Assembly: GCA_036365515.1 (NCBI GenBank)
Contig: CM070874.1
Coordinates: 99,864,442 to 99,928,441 of the forward strand
DNA: 64,000 nt
Reading direction: 5' to 3'
Source of the DNA: Torymus aiolomorphi
Taxonomy: Eukaryota > Arthropoda > Insecta > Hymenoptera > Torymidae
This document shows, in pieces, positions 44,996 to 55,095 of the stretch; position 1 is the first letter of the stretch; the number at the start of each line of letters is the position of its first letter. The notes under the pieces were generated by a model. It was not told where the DNA came from. It made no database searches and was given only the letters and a program-made list of their open reading frames with translations. Both the position numbers and the translations under genes were made by a program.

Positions 44996-45682
44996 TTCCT
45001 CCCTCTCTCTTTCTGCACTCATTTCATTTTAAATATTTTATTGTTATATTTTACTCTTGGGGGCGATGGGGCCGATCCTGGATCCGCCCCTGCGTGGAGA
45101 CAGAGACGTAGAGACAGGCGCGTAGAGAAAGAAACATACACGGAAAAAAAGTTTCCATTAAAAATTAGTATTTTCTCTACTAGTTTGAGGACATACTCAA
45201 ATTATCAAAATATTTAATATATTTTCAGCAAATAATGGTATACACCTTTTTAAAAATAAATAAATATGGTTATAAAATTTGCTACATTATTATATAAAAT
45301 TTAGTACTTACTATACTAAATTTTCAAAGCATTAATATTTGATAGAGGATGTAGCAATTTTTACGAGTCAGTTTACTAAAATTTGATAGAATTGTAGCAA
45401 TTTCTACGAGTCACTTTACCAAAAATTACGAGCTAACGACAACATCAGCAAATCGACATAACCTCAAAAGAAATTTACTTACCACCTTCTCTTTTATAAA
45501 ACTAATTATAAAATATAACCTGCATATTTTTATAAATATTTATTCATTTAGAAACTCGTGTACTACATCCTTCGCGAAACAAATAGTTAATTAACTTATT
45601 AAGGTATCGAATATCCTATTGTGGAGCTACACAAGCTGTAGCATATGTAGACGAATCGAAACGTTTTTCGTGTAAGCGCATG

Positions 45683-45756
45683 TTGGCGTAGCGGTAAGAC
45701 TGCGGCTTCTCGCGCGGCGGGCTCGGGTTCGATCCCAGCTCTCTGCGTTTTTTTTC
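45683..45756 (+). ncRNA. tRNA-like pol III module (A box, B box, T-run)
   Basis: A box 45683-45693, B box 45726-45736, T8 terminator-like run at about 45750-45757. Stems of a complete tRNA do not pair well, so it is a tRNA-derived promoter or pseudo-tRNA. Homologous to the module at 37760-37815. Confidence 0.5.
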
Positions 45757-45787
45757 AAATACAAAAAATTATTTATTTCTTCTACTT

Positions 45788-46726
45788 CCCGAGTAGAAAT
45801 TTTCAAACGGCAATGACGCGGGACGGGGATCCGTCTGCCGTGATTCCTGATCCGTACCTGATGTTGTTGACGGATGAGTGCCGTACGAGGCATGTAACGC
45901 TGAACCGTATGAGGGCCGAATGATTTTACCTATCTATATCCTTATGTCCGGTGAAACATCTAGCCCTGATCCGGCCCTGATTCGGGCAACACGTGGCTTA
46001 TTATCTAAATAATTTGAAAGCGAATATGTTCTATATTTAATAAAAATTACAACATTTAATATATTTTTTATGTATTTATTAAATCATTTTTAATATATTT
46101 TATATATTTAGACACTGTATAATCTTTTTTTTTTTTTATAACAAATATTTTTTCACTACTTATTTGTATTAAATATCTTCTTTTTTCGCTCTTTGTGATC
46201 TATGGCCTTCCCAATCCTTGGAATAATTAAATATACTATACTGTTCGATAAATTCAGATAAATTTTCATCTTGTGATTTATCCACTTTATCATCTTCATG
46301 TATTATTTTACTTTCTTGATGTTCTTCACATTCATCTTCTGAAACACTCGTGCTAGAATCTGATGAATATTTTTTAGTCAGATCTCTATTTGTTCTAAAT
46401 CTTCTGATACGAAATTTAGTACTTAACTTTTTCCTTCGTTGTTTATCCATTATACTTATTAGGTTAGATTTGAGGCTATGACGCGCGCGTAAACAAATGC
46501 TCAAATACTAATGCTAATATAACGGAAAAATGACACGTACCTTATCCGGAAAATTTCACGGCGTTGTACCGGCCCTGATAAGGCTTGCTGTAAATGAGTT
46601 TATCGTACGGCAGAAACGCAAGTACCTTACAATAAAAGCGTTACATGCCGCGCGAGGGCCTTGCACGGCATACGCCATTCGGCCCGTGTGATACCTACGG
46701 CACGCCGTATTTCATTTCTACTCGGG
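45788..46726. mobile_element. Nested TIR element (CCCGAGTAGAAAT ends)
   Basis: Begins CCCGAGTAGAAAT at 45788 and ends with ATTTCTACTCGGG at 46726. The GC-rich ends carry many CCGTAC/GATCCG words in both orientations; the middle is AT-rich. Contains one minus-strand frame at 46169-46450. Flanking TT on both sides gives at most a 2-bp duplication. Superfamily not assigned. Confidence 0.6.
46169..46450 (-). CDS. Hypothetical short protein in the nested TIR element
   Basis: About 93 codons from the Met at 46450 (open to 46504). A basic start (MDKQRRKK, FRIRRFRTNR) is followed by an acidic Ser/Glu/Asp stretch (SSDSSTSVSEDECEEHQES) and a tail EFIEQYSIFNYSKDW. No domain recognised. An accessory or truncated transposon protein is possible; chance is not excluded. 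Confidence 0.3.
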   Translation of the reverse strand: MDKQRRKKLSTKFRIRRFRTNRDLTKKYSSDSSTSVSEDECEEHQESKIIHEDDKVDKSQDENLSEFIEQYSIFNYSKDWEGHRSQRAKKEDI

Positions 46727-47005
46727 TTAATGTACATTCGTAATCTAAAATATATAACGTCGGTAATATAGATGACGAAAAAAATTTTTTTTAATTGTTG
46801 ATTTCCACTTTAGTTTCTGAAATACTAAAATTTGGTAAACTGGATTCTAAAATTTAATACATTTCGAGTATGTCCCCGTTTCTCTAAACAGTATACTAAA
46901 TTTTAGTCATTGAAGGAGTAATTTTTACTGGTAACTTTTTTTCCGTGTAGAGACAGAGATGGAGACAAAATCGGAGAGACAAAAATGTAAAAATGTAAAG
47001 TGACG

Positions 47006-47186
47006 TACCCAGTTCAAAGTAAAATAAAAAAAAAAATTTGTATCAGATATAAGTATTTTATGCCGATGTTGTTGATGCCGATTAATACGCACATTTTATT
47101 TGTGTTAATAAGATTTTACTGGTGCAAATACTTATATCTTGTGTAAATTTTTTTATTGGATTTTATTGGTTACTTTCAACTGGGTA
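47006..47186. mobile_element. ~180-bp MITE upstream of the pogo relic
   Basis: Ends TACCCAGTTCAAAGTAA at 47006 and the inverse of TACCCAGTTGAAAGTAA at 47186. AT-rich inside with a second inverted pair (ATATAAGTATTT). It lies exactly where the N-terminal part of the pogo transposase is missing. Confidence 0.65.
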
Positions 47187-48240
47187 GCAAAGTGCAGTTA
47201 CATGCAGATAAGAAACCAGGACCTTCTTCCATCTTACCAGCTGATCAAGAAGAGTTACTTGTAAAATAGATTTTGCACTGTGGTGGACTTGGTCACCGAG
47301 TAACCAAGAGTCAGCTTCTCAGCAGTGTCCGAATGATTGTGGCTAAACAGAATATTGATACTCCATTCAACAAGGGCAGTGGGGCAGGTCAAAAGTGGTA
47401 TAGTGGCTTTTTAGGAAGGCATAGAGAAATAAGTCTGCGAATGGATGAAACTGTCTCCTCGGCTCGAGCTACAGTTTCAGAAGATGCATTAAGAAAGTGG
47501 TTTTCCACAATAAAGGAGTACTTAGAAGAGGAATTTTTATTGGATATACATCCGTCTAAAGTCTTCAACACTGATGAGACTGCTATGCCATTAAGTCCCA
47601 AGTCTGGACGTGTTTTTGGAAAAGAAGGATTAAAAGATGTGTACATTCGAGTAAACAATGAGAAAGAAAATGTGACACTTTTAGTGACTGGAAACGCTGC
47701 AGGCCAAATAATAGCACCTCCGCTGTTGATGTTTAATTATAAGAGGATATTTTTAGAAATATATGAGAAAATGCCATCTGGCTGGAGCTATGGTACGTCA
47801 GACAGTGGTTGGATGCAAGGAGAAAACTTGTTAGAATACATAGCCAATGTATTTCATCCTTGGTTAAAAGAAGCAAAAATTGCACTGTCTGTCATTCTGT
47901 ATGTAGATGGACATGTCTCACACTTGAGGCTGCCGCTGGCAAAATATTGTTCAAAAATCAAATTATATTATTTGCTCAACATCCTAATTCGACACATAAT
48001 TCAGCCGATGGACCAATCTATGTTTCGCCCAGTAAAAGCTGCTTGGAAAAAACAAGTTAATAGCTATCGACAGGAATATAACTGTTAGTTAGCAGAAAGC
48101 TGATGTTGCAAGATAATTTCAGAAGGTGTTAAATAATTTAGATACTCATATAATTTTAAAGAATGGTTTTAGGGCTTGTGGATTATTGCCCTTCTCTGCA
48201 GATGCAGTTAACTATGAAAAAGTGCTGAATCGCAGATGAG
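47187..48240 (+). pseudogene. pogo/Tigger-type transposase relic
   Basis: Recognisable from KKPGPSSILPADQEELLVK (47208-47266) through the helix-turn-helix tail (VTKSQLLSSVRMIV) to a DDE_1 core: FNTDETAM near 47565, YVDGHVSH near 47905 and HIIQPMDQ near 47993, i.e. all three acidic positions. The C-terminal piece LKNGFRACGLLPFSADAVNY is at about 48155-48215. Damage: TAG at 47267-47269 where Trp is usual in this family, a local frame excursion near 47955-47990 between the second and third Asp, a stop at 48086-48088, and no N-terminal DNA-binding domain. Known: pogo elements transpose by cut-and-paste at TA. Not functional. Confidence 0.85.
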
Positions 48241-48663
48241 CACATGAACGAACAACAATTAGATGTACAAAAAAAATGAAGCTACGTAATAGTTATAAAA
48301 TGCATTGAAGAGAGAATCGACCCTAGCACTTTAAAACAATTTCAACTTGCACATGAAAAAAATGATTGGACCTGTGAAACAGAAAATAACAATTTATTTC
48401 ATGTTTGGAATCATTACAAGAACCTTGTAAAACTGATAGTCATGTAAATAATAGTAATGAACATGAAAGTGTAACTCAAGAAAATAATATTAAGGAAAAA
48501 GATTCATCAGTATTGAACATTGAAGGTATACAGCCTGATCAAGACATTCTTATGGGAGTTTCCGATGGAAATTTGTCCATGTAGGGAGTGAAGGAGTCTG
48601 ATGATCAGTTGCTCGTGGAGAAACAAAATGTAAATTTATATACATAATTACATTAATAGTAAG

Positions 48664-49470
48664 CCCTATTAAAAAAATCACGTAACAAAATTACGTGATT
48701 TTGTTACGTAAAAAAATTACGTAATTACGTTAATCACGTAATATTTTGTTCCAATATGATATGTGATTTTCCGTAACATATGTTAATGGTTTTATTCGAA
48801 AATCACGTGACGTTTGCGTAATTAGGGTGACTACACCAGTATTGGAACAGTCACCAGTTAACGAACACTTTCTTTATATATATGAAAATATAAAGCTTTC
48901 TATGTATTGTTTATCTAACATGACAATAATTTTCGAATCCTTGAAAATTTTTATTTCATTTTCTATAAAGATTCTGCATAAAAGAAATTATCTTGTTAAG
49001 AATAAAATAATAAAATATCGCTATTAAGTGTTCCTTCACTGATGACACGTATTTAGATACTAAGATTGCGTGTTTCTTTACTGGTGTTTAGGAGATATTT
49101 ACAGATTTTCATTCAATAAAATATTTACTTCGATTCTTTATTTAAAATTTGCTCACCGACGTAAAGTTTGAACATTTTAAAATATAAATTTCAAAAGGGT
49201 TTTACTTTTAATCCATTTTTAAACCACTTAATTAAATAACAAAAGTTACAATTTCCTTATTCGTTCCTTCACTGGTGCAGCCACCCTACGTGATTTTAAC
49301 AATGTAACAAAAATTTACAGACATTAAAAATCACATAATGACGCAATTATTTTTCGAATAAAACCATTAACATGTTACTTAATTTTTGGAAAGTCACGTA
49401 TCATATTGGAACAAAATATTACGTGATTACAAAATCACGTAATTTTGTTACGTGATTTCTTTCAATAGGG
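48664..49470. mobile_element. 807-bp MITE with ACGTGATTTTGTTACGT-rich ends
   Basis: Ends CCCTATTAAAAAAATCACGT at 48664 and the inverse of CCCTATTGAAAGAAATCACG at 49470. The terminal regions hold repeated ACGTAA/TTACGT words. A second inverted pair inside (GGTGACTACACCAGT at 48824 and ACTGGTGCAGCCACC at 49272) suggests nesting. AT-rich core; non-coding. Confidence 0.7.
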
Positions 49471-49494
49471 AGATCATGCGTATACTAAAATCTA

Positions 49495-49974
49495 CACGGA
49501 TAGAAATTTGGTGCAACTGTTGCACACCGGCCGAAGTCGGACACACCAATTTTGATATAAGCAGAAAAACCAACGGTTGGCGGGTTTGTAACACCAAATT
49601 GGGCGATCTGTTCGCGCAATTTTCGGCATTTGACAGACGAAAGTTTGAGGAGTCTGCTCTCCTCTGTTTTTGTATACGGGTATGGAAGGTGATATTCAGC
49701 TCATGTGACGTTTTTCACACGAGCGAAGCGAGTGAAAAAAGTCACATGAGGTAAAAATCCTCATACGCATCAGTTTCGAACCGTATTTTATACTACGAAA
49801 GACAAATAATTATATTAAAGTTATGATTTTGAGGTTAGGGCTCTCCGCGAGTGAAAAGTTAGACGACCGAAAATTGGGCAATCTGATAGCCCAATGTTGG
49901 CGGTCTGACGCCTAACGTCGTGACGCGCTGTTGGCCGACCAGCTACTCGACGTTGCACCAAATTTCTATCCGTG
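49495..49974. mobile_element. 480-bp CACGG-ended TIR element
   Basis: Ends CACGGATAGAAATTTGGTGC at 49495 and its inverse at 49974, with TA outside both (49493-49494 and 49975-49976). Shares the CACGGA start and TA duplication with 45139-46947. Inside is a hairpin (49700-49750) with arms CTCATGTGAC / GTCACATGAG around ACACGAGCGAAGCGAGTG. Several inverted GGGC-AATCTG/GGCGATCTG words. Non-coding. Confidence 0.75.
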
Positions 49975-50494
49975 TATTATTTATATACAATCATATACAA
50001 TCTTGCTTTTTACAATTATATACAACTGTATCACTGACAACTATATATACAATCATTCCAAATACCCATTTGATTTTTAAGATGAAATTATTTATTTCCT
50101 TCATGATAAACTTAATTTATTATAATTATTATATCTAGGTGATAATTGTAAAGGATTATGAAGCTCAAGATGCATCAAGTTCTTCTGCAATAAATTATGA
50201 ATTCGTTATAGCTGATGATGGTACTGTGATAATTGAAGATAGTTCTTTTATTATTAGATAGTTTAAGTCATACTGAAAATATAGAATCAACTATAAATAT
50301 TGAGAGAGATCTTATGACTGAGCCTCTTACCTGTAGTATTAATAAGGAACAAAATCAAGTTCAGTTCAAATAAAAATGTTTGAAATAAATTGTTGCGATT
50401 ACGATTTTTCGATCATAAGTAGTACCTTCTCTATCGTTACTATAAATATTTTGTATTAAGGCTATAAAAATAATTTATTTTTGTTATATTATTT

Positions 50495-50670
50495 CTAGAG
50501 CACAGTATTACAGGCAGAGTAATGGGTAAAGTACACTATATTTAGAGCACAATAATTGGTCCGAAAGCACAGTGACTAGGCCACAGTAATCGGTCAAAAG
50601 GAACGGTAACCGGGGCACAGTAACTGATTTTCGGGGGTCGTTAGCGCACAGTAATTGGTACATCTACCCT
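50495..50670. repeat. Degenerate CACAGTAAYYGG repeats
   Basis: About seven spaced copies of a 12-15-base word such as CACAGTAATCGGT or CACAGTAATTGGT, 15-30 bp apart. Could be subterminal transposase sites of the pogo relic or a decayed minisatellite. Confidence 0.5.
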
Positions 50671-51239
50671 ACTTATGTCACGCCTATCCGTGACATAAAT
50701 GCAGATTTATGCCACGCAGTGCTATAAAACTAATGAATTGTTCATATATTACTGACAGTATTATTAATGTTTAGATGAGCGGGATTTCATAAATAAAAAG
50801 CGATTATTTATCCTAATAAATTGTGAAGTGTCCCCTTTAGGAATGTACTATAGATACTTACTTATACGTGAGGACTTGTGAATGGCCCTGCTCAGTGAAA
50901 GAAGAGGTCGAATGAATGTGTAAATAGTTTATAGTTACAACGCCACAGTTATCGCGATGAATCTGCGTGGCGAAATTTCTGGCATGAGTTTCATAACCTA
51001 CAGCTACATTGAGAAGAACGGACGTATTCTTTTGTAAAGACTCATTTGTAAGTTTTACTATCAATTGTACATATTAAATTAATTCGTAAATAATTAAGTA
51101 TATACATTACCGCTATTGATTTTCATTCTTAGTACTCGCACTATTCATGAATAAGTTTTTCTTTACAAATTTTCACAATTACAAAAATTTATTTTTCAAT
51201 TTGGGCATGAAATAGTATAATAGTGTGTGTAAGGGATTT

Positions 51240-51295
51240 TATCCTCGTGTGAACGTTTGCGCTCGAGCGAAGCGAGCGATCATTTTATAATTCAC
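51240..51295. repeat. CGAGCGAAGCGAG core
   Basis: GCTCGAGCGAAGCGAGC at 51261-51277 in AT-rich sequence. The surrounding 50.7-51.8 kb interval is AT-rich with no supported gene. Confidence 0.5.
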
Positions 51296-51832
51296 CATCT
51301 TATTTGAACTGTCTCATCTGTGTTTCATATACAAAAAGGTTCTATTCCTGTCCTCATTGAAAAAAGTACAATGTGCAACATCGTACATGATGGTACATGT
51401 TGTTGATTTGAATAACGATTTTTAAAGCACCCAAAATTTAAATTTTAATAATTAGATTTGGTATGGTTCACAATATACTGAAAATATTTAGAATTTCTTA
51501 TTTCTGTGTATAAAAAATCGTAATAATTAAAAATTATTATTTTACAGAAATGAAAAATATCAAAACGCGACAAAATAATTAATCTGAATGAAGAAGGTTA
51601 CTAAAAGATATTGACATAAAGAAGCAAATGGAAAAATTCAAAGGGAAAGATGAGATGGGGAGAAGGGAGATGATAGTTCAAGCAACACACGATATTATCA
51701 AATTAGATAATATAATTGAACAATTACGCAAATGTAATGGAAAGTATAAGAAAAATTAATTCTCAATGAAGCGTAGGACACAGAGAAACATTTATTAGTA
51801 TATCATATGTTTTTAATTAGAAAATTTACTAT

Positions 51833-52114
51833 TTTCACAGTAGTGCTGGGAAACAATCGTCATGTGGGATTTTTACTTTTTGAAATAGTAATTTTTAAAT
51901 AATAATTTGTATTGTTTTTGTAGCAAATTGACTGATCCTGTGATGTTTCATTTCAGCAGTCATAAACAAAATTATTTGAACAAGTACAATTAGCTGTAAA
52001 AATCATAAAAATTGTTATTTAAAAAGTAAAATTTTTCTACAAAAATCTTAAAAATCACTATTTTAAATAATAAAAATCCCACCTGTAGAGTGTGTTCCAA
52101 CGCTACTGTGAAAC
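51833..52114. mobile_element. ~280-bp TIR MITE
   Basis: Imperfect inverted ends TTTCACAGTAGTGCTGGGAA (from about 51834) and the inverse of TTTCACAGTAGCGTTGGAAC (to about 52112). The homology continues inward (GTGGGATTTTTA and inverse). CAG-type start, but no convincing 8-bp duplication, so hAT is only a guess. Confidence 0.6.
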
Positions 52115-52750
52115 GCATAAATTTTATTATTTAAAAAAAATTAAAGTTCACAAATTAATTTTTATCTATGTATTATAAATTGTGATCGTACAATTATTTC
52201 TTGATCTATTATATTCAAAATGTATAAACGAATTAGATGCACATATGCATACAAATGTGAATTGTCTCCGGCGGATTTATATAAACAATAAACTTATTAT
52301 ACATTTATTAACTGTTATTTGAACGTATTATAAGTTAGCGAACCAACGATGTTTATAAACAAATTAATAAAGTATACTTTATTACAAAAAATACAATCAT
52401 ATTCTTTCAATCATTTTGAGTAAAAAACTGTCAATACACATTTTAACATACGACAAGTAGTTTTCGATGTAAAAATTATAAAAATTTTTTCGCAAATGGG
52501 GATTTTTTTGAAATTTGACAATTTTGTTACTCAAAAATCGTTATTTGTAAATTTGACGTGATGCGTACATATGCCAACAACGAGACTACGTATTCTAAAC
52601 AATACCGATAATTGCCGTTTCAGCTCTACTATATTTAACTGTAAATTTTGTTTATTTTAACGTGCACTATACCAGCCCCTGCTCGTGCGTTGCTTAAATT
52701 TTTTTCGTACTCGTGGCCCGCGAACTTGAGCTAGCAAGTACGTACACTAC

Positions 52751-53071
52751 CAGGGCCGTATTAACGTCTATACCACCAACGCCATGGCGTAGGGGCGGCA
52801 GCATCTGGGGGCGGCAAAATCTCAAAAATCCTAAACCCATGAGTTCAAACGGCGAGCGCACGAGTACGCGGGTGAAGCGAAGTCCACACATAGGGTAAAA
52901 GGCCCAGAAGATAGACAGTCACCAGTAGATAGACGAATTACCATTCAATTAATAAGTAACTTAAACTTTTAAACTAAACTATATACTTTACTTAGAAGAA
53001 GAATTCAAAATTTACTGAATCAAATTTTTTATTACGGTCTATGTATTAACTGTAAGTTGTAATTAATTATA

Positions 53072-53103
<32 letters not shown>

Positions 53104-53381
53104 CTTTATAATTAATTATAAAGTCGTCTATCTATTGAAGTTTCGTCTGCTTTAACCGTCTATCTATTGGGTAGTTTACCTTACAATGGAGTTACGTAGA
53201 TGTGCGAAACTAAGCGAGACAATTATTAACATTATTTCTAAACCTGGCCCTCTTGGTCGCCCAGTCCGTCCCTGATTAAGAGTGAACATTTTTTAATCGA
53301 TTTTTTATAATTTTACTCCCCTTACATGGGGCGGCACAAGAAGCTTGGTGTAGAGGCGGCAAATCCCATAGTCCAGCCCTG
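52751..53381. mobile_element. Non-autonomous hAT-type element, 631 bp
   Basis: Starts CAGGGCCGTATTAACG at 52751 and ends ...AGTCCAGCCCTG at 53381. A perfect 8-bp duplication TACACTAC flanks it (52743-52750 and 53382-53389), the hAT signature. GGGGCGGCA words near both ends. A further TIR unit with ends TAGGGTAAA / TTTACCTTA and AGATAGAC words is nested at about 52891-53182. Confidence 0.85.
53077..53106. repeat. ATT microsatellite inside a palindrome
   Basis: (ATT)n at the centre of the arms ACTTTATAATTAATTATAAAG and inverse within the nested unit at 52891-53182. Confidence 0.7.
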
Positions 53382-53499
53382 TACACTACTTAATATCAAG
53401 ACTAGGTATTCTAAACAATACACGTGTTACAAAAATTAATTTTTGTAACACATGAATGATTTTCGGCGTTTTCCTACCTAAAAAGAGGTCCTAAAAAGT

Positions 53500-54420
53500 G
53501 ACTTTTTTACTGAACTTTTTTTACATCAGTTTTGAGTACTTTAACTTAAGAATTCAACCTTGAACAAACATTTGACACAAATACATTTTGACGCAAATAC
53601 TATATACTTTTATAATATAATGATGATGATAACGTCATTAGGGAGTTATGAGTTTAAAAAAAAAACACGTTTTTGTTTTTGATGATAACTAAAGAACCGT
53701 GGTAGATAGAATATTAATTTTTTTTTAGAAAATATTGGTATTTTAATTCTCTTTCGAATGCCATCCACCCCATTCAGATAAATAGAGCCGTTCTCGAGAA
53801 ATTACGATTTTAAAAAAATGTCAACAAATTTTAAACCTCAAATATCTCTGAAATTTATGGACCAATCATTTTGCCCAAAGAACTCGACCGAGAAACATAA
53901 AAAATCTACCTCTCCAAGGAATTTTGAAGCGATTACATCAATTTTACTTCCGTAAACGTCGGGCACAGAGAAAGCGTTTTTTTCATTTTTGAATTTTTTT
54001 CTCAAAAAATAACCAAAGAAATGAATTCAAATTTTTACAGATTATAGCTATTTATATTGTGCATTATCGTGATTTTTCTCAAAAAAATGGACCGTTTAGT
54101 TTGTGAGTTACAGGCTTTAAAAAGAAAAACACATTTTTATGAATAACAAGAGAACCGTGATAGCTAGAGAATTCTTTTTTTTTTTAAATTATAGGTTTTT
54201 TTACGCTCTTTCGAATGCTACCCATCCAATTCAAAAATTTAAATCAGATCATTAAAAAAAATCAAAAATAAATTTTGTGAAAATCGAAAATGCGAAATAA
54301 AACGAATCAGCCCAATCGAAAACCGATTTTTGACCCGCCATCACACAAAAAAAACAAAAAAAAGGGAACCTGTCTGATTAAAATCGATCGAGTAGAAGCT
54401 GAGATCCAGCTATACACACA

Positions 54421-54457
<37 letters not shown>

Positions 54458-54590
54458 CCATACAGACATTTTTAAAAAATCATGTATTTTGGTTCCTAGC
54501 ACCTCCAATAACACTTATAACATGTTTTTACAAAAACTCAAAAAATTACTATCACAAAGCTTCCTCTAGGAGGAAGCAATAGTATATGCT
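53500..54590 (-). repeat. Microsatellite-bearing dispersed repeat, inverse copy with CA run
   Basis: Reverse orientation of 43147-44455: AT-rich tail with TGGACCAATCATTTTGCCCA and TCTCGAGAAATTACGATTTT, then (CA)n at 54414-54457, CATCCATACAGACATTTTT, and the stem GCTTCCTCTAGGAGGAAGC at about 54560-54578 preceded by TTACTATCACAAA. The open frame over the CA run is an artefact. Confidence 0.7.
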
Positions 54591-54599
54591 ACCACGAAC

Positions 54600-54665
54600 G
54601 CAAAATGTATCATTCCCTCGAGTGCGAGCTTTGTAGCCGAGCGCACTCGCCAAGAATGATACATT
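54600..54665. repeat. Hairpin-like GC segment
   Basis: ATTCCCTCGAGTGCGAGC and GCCGAGCGCACTCGCC in inverted relation, enclosed by the words AATGTATCATTC and GAATGATACATT. Same style as the other CGAG-centred hairpins. Confidence 0.6.
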
Positions 54666-55095
54666 TTCCGCCATTGGTGCATAATGTACTATTAACTTCC
54701 CGCGAATTAAGGCTTATGTAGTGTACGGCAAAATAATCGAAGTTTACGGCAAAATAGTAGAGCAAAAACGGCAATTACCTGTAATGTTTAGAATGCCTTG
54801 TCTCGATATCAGTGTATGTAGTCGCCACATCAAGTTCGCGGGCCACGAGTACGAACAAAATTTAAGCAACTCGCTAAAAACGCTACAAAGGGCTGGTATA
54901 GTGCACGGCAAAATAAACGAATTTTACGATTAAATAGTAGAGCTAAAAAGGCAATTATCTGTATTGTTTAAAATGCGTAGTTCGTTATTGGCATATGCAC
55001 ACATCACGACAAATTCACAAATAACGATTTTTTTTGTTACTACAAAAATTGGTGAATTTCCAAAAAAAAATTTGGTGGAGCCATGAACCTCAAAC

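Larger units (their letters stand above)
42861..45092. mobile_element. Non-autonomous hAT-type element, 2.2 kb
   Basis: Terminal inverted repeats CAGTGGCGGATCCAG at 42861 and the inverse of CAGGGGCGGATCCAG ending at 45092. The 8-bp flanks CGTAGAGA (42853-42860) and CGTGGAGA (45093-45100) match at 7 of 8 positions, as expected for hAT. No hAT transposase is inside. The interior holds ~110-bp minisatellite units in forward (42965-43145) and reverse (44535-44995) orientation around the microsatellite repeat at 43147-44455. Confidence 0.8.
45139..46947. mobile_element. CACGG-ended TIR element carrying a tRNA-like module
   Basis: Ends CACGGAAAAAAAGTTTCC at 45139 and the inverse of CACGGAAAAAAAGTTACC at 46947, with TA on both outer sides (45137-45138 and 46948-46949). 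The element sits in the GACGTAGAGACA minisatellite. Inside, an A box TGGCGTAGCGG (45683-45693) and a B box GGTTCGATCCC (45726-45736) lie 32 bp apart, followed by T8. A second TIR element is nested at 45788-46726. No transposase for this family is seen; a TA duplication suits Tc1/mariner-like or Mirage-like enzymes. Confidence 0.65.
48241..50390 (+). mobile_element. 3' part of the pogo element, interrupted by two insertions
   Basis: After the transposase core, Ser/Asp/Glu-rich coding-like sequence with many stops continues to 48660 and resumes at 50140-50260 (YEAQDASSSSAINYEFVIAD). Between these lie the elements at 48664-49470 and 49495-49974. The outer terminal repeats of the pogo element were not identified. 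Confidence 0.55.
52480..55095. mobile_element. Long-TIR element (~2.6 kb) with nested insertions
   Basis: Imperfect inverted arms of at least 250 bp: left 52480-52750 continuing at 53382-53450, right 54720-55095. Shared words include GTGCACTATACCAGCCC, GTACTCGTGGCCCGCGAACT and AAATCGTTATTTGT. The left arm is split by the hAT-type element at 52751-53381. The inverse microsatellite repeat (53500-54590) fills the centre. The outer limits are uncertain because similarity fades gradually. No transposase. Confidence 0.6.

Noticed and set aside
45683..45756. A functional tRNA gene (also at 37760-37815)
   Set aside because: A and B boxes are good, but the acceptor, T and anticodon stems do not pair into a cloverleaf, and both copies lie in a repeat family.
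54290..54475. An ORF with a THTHTH run (also the CVCVCV run at 40511-40804)
   Set aside because: Translations of CA/TG microsatellites within a dispersed repeat.
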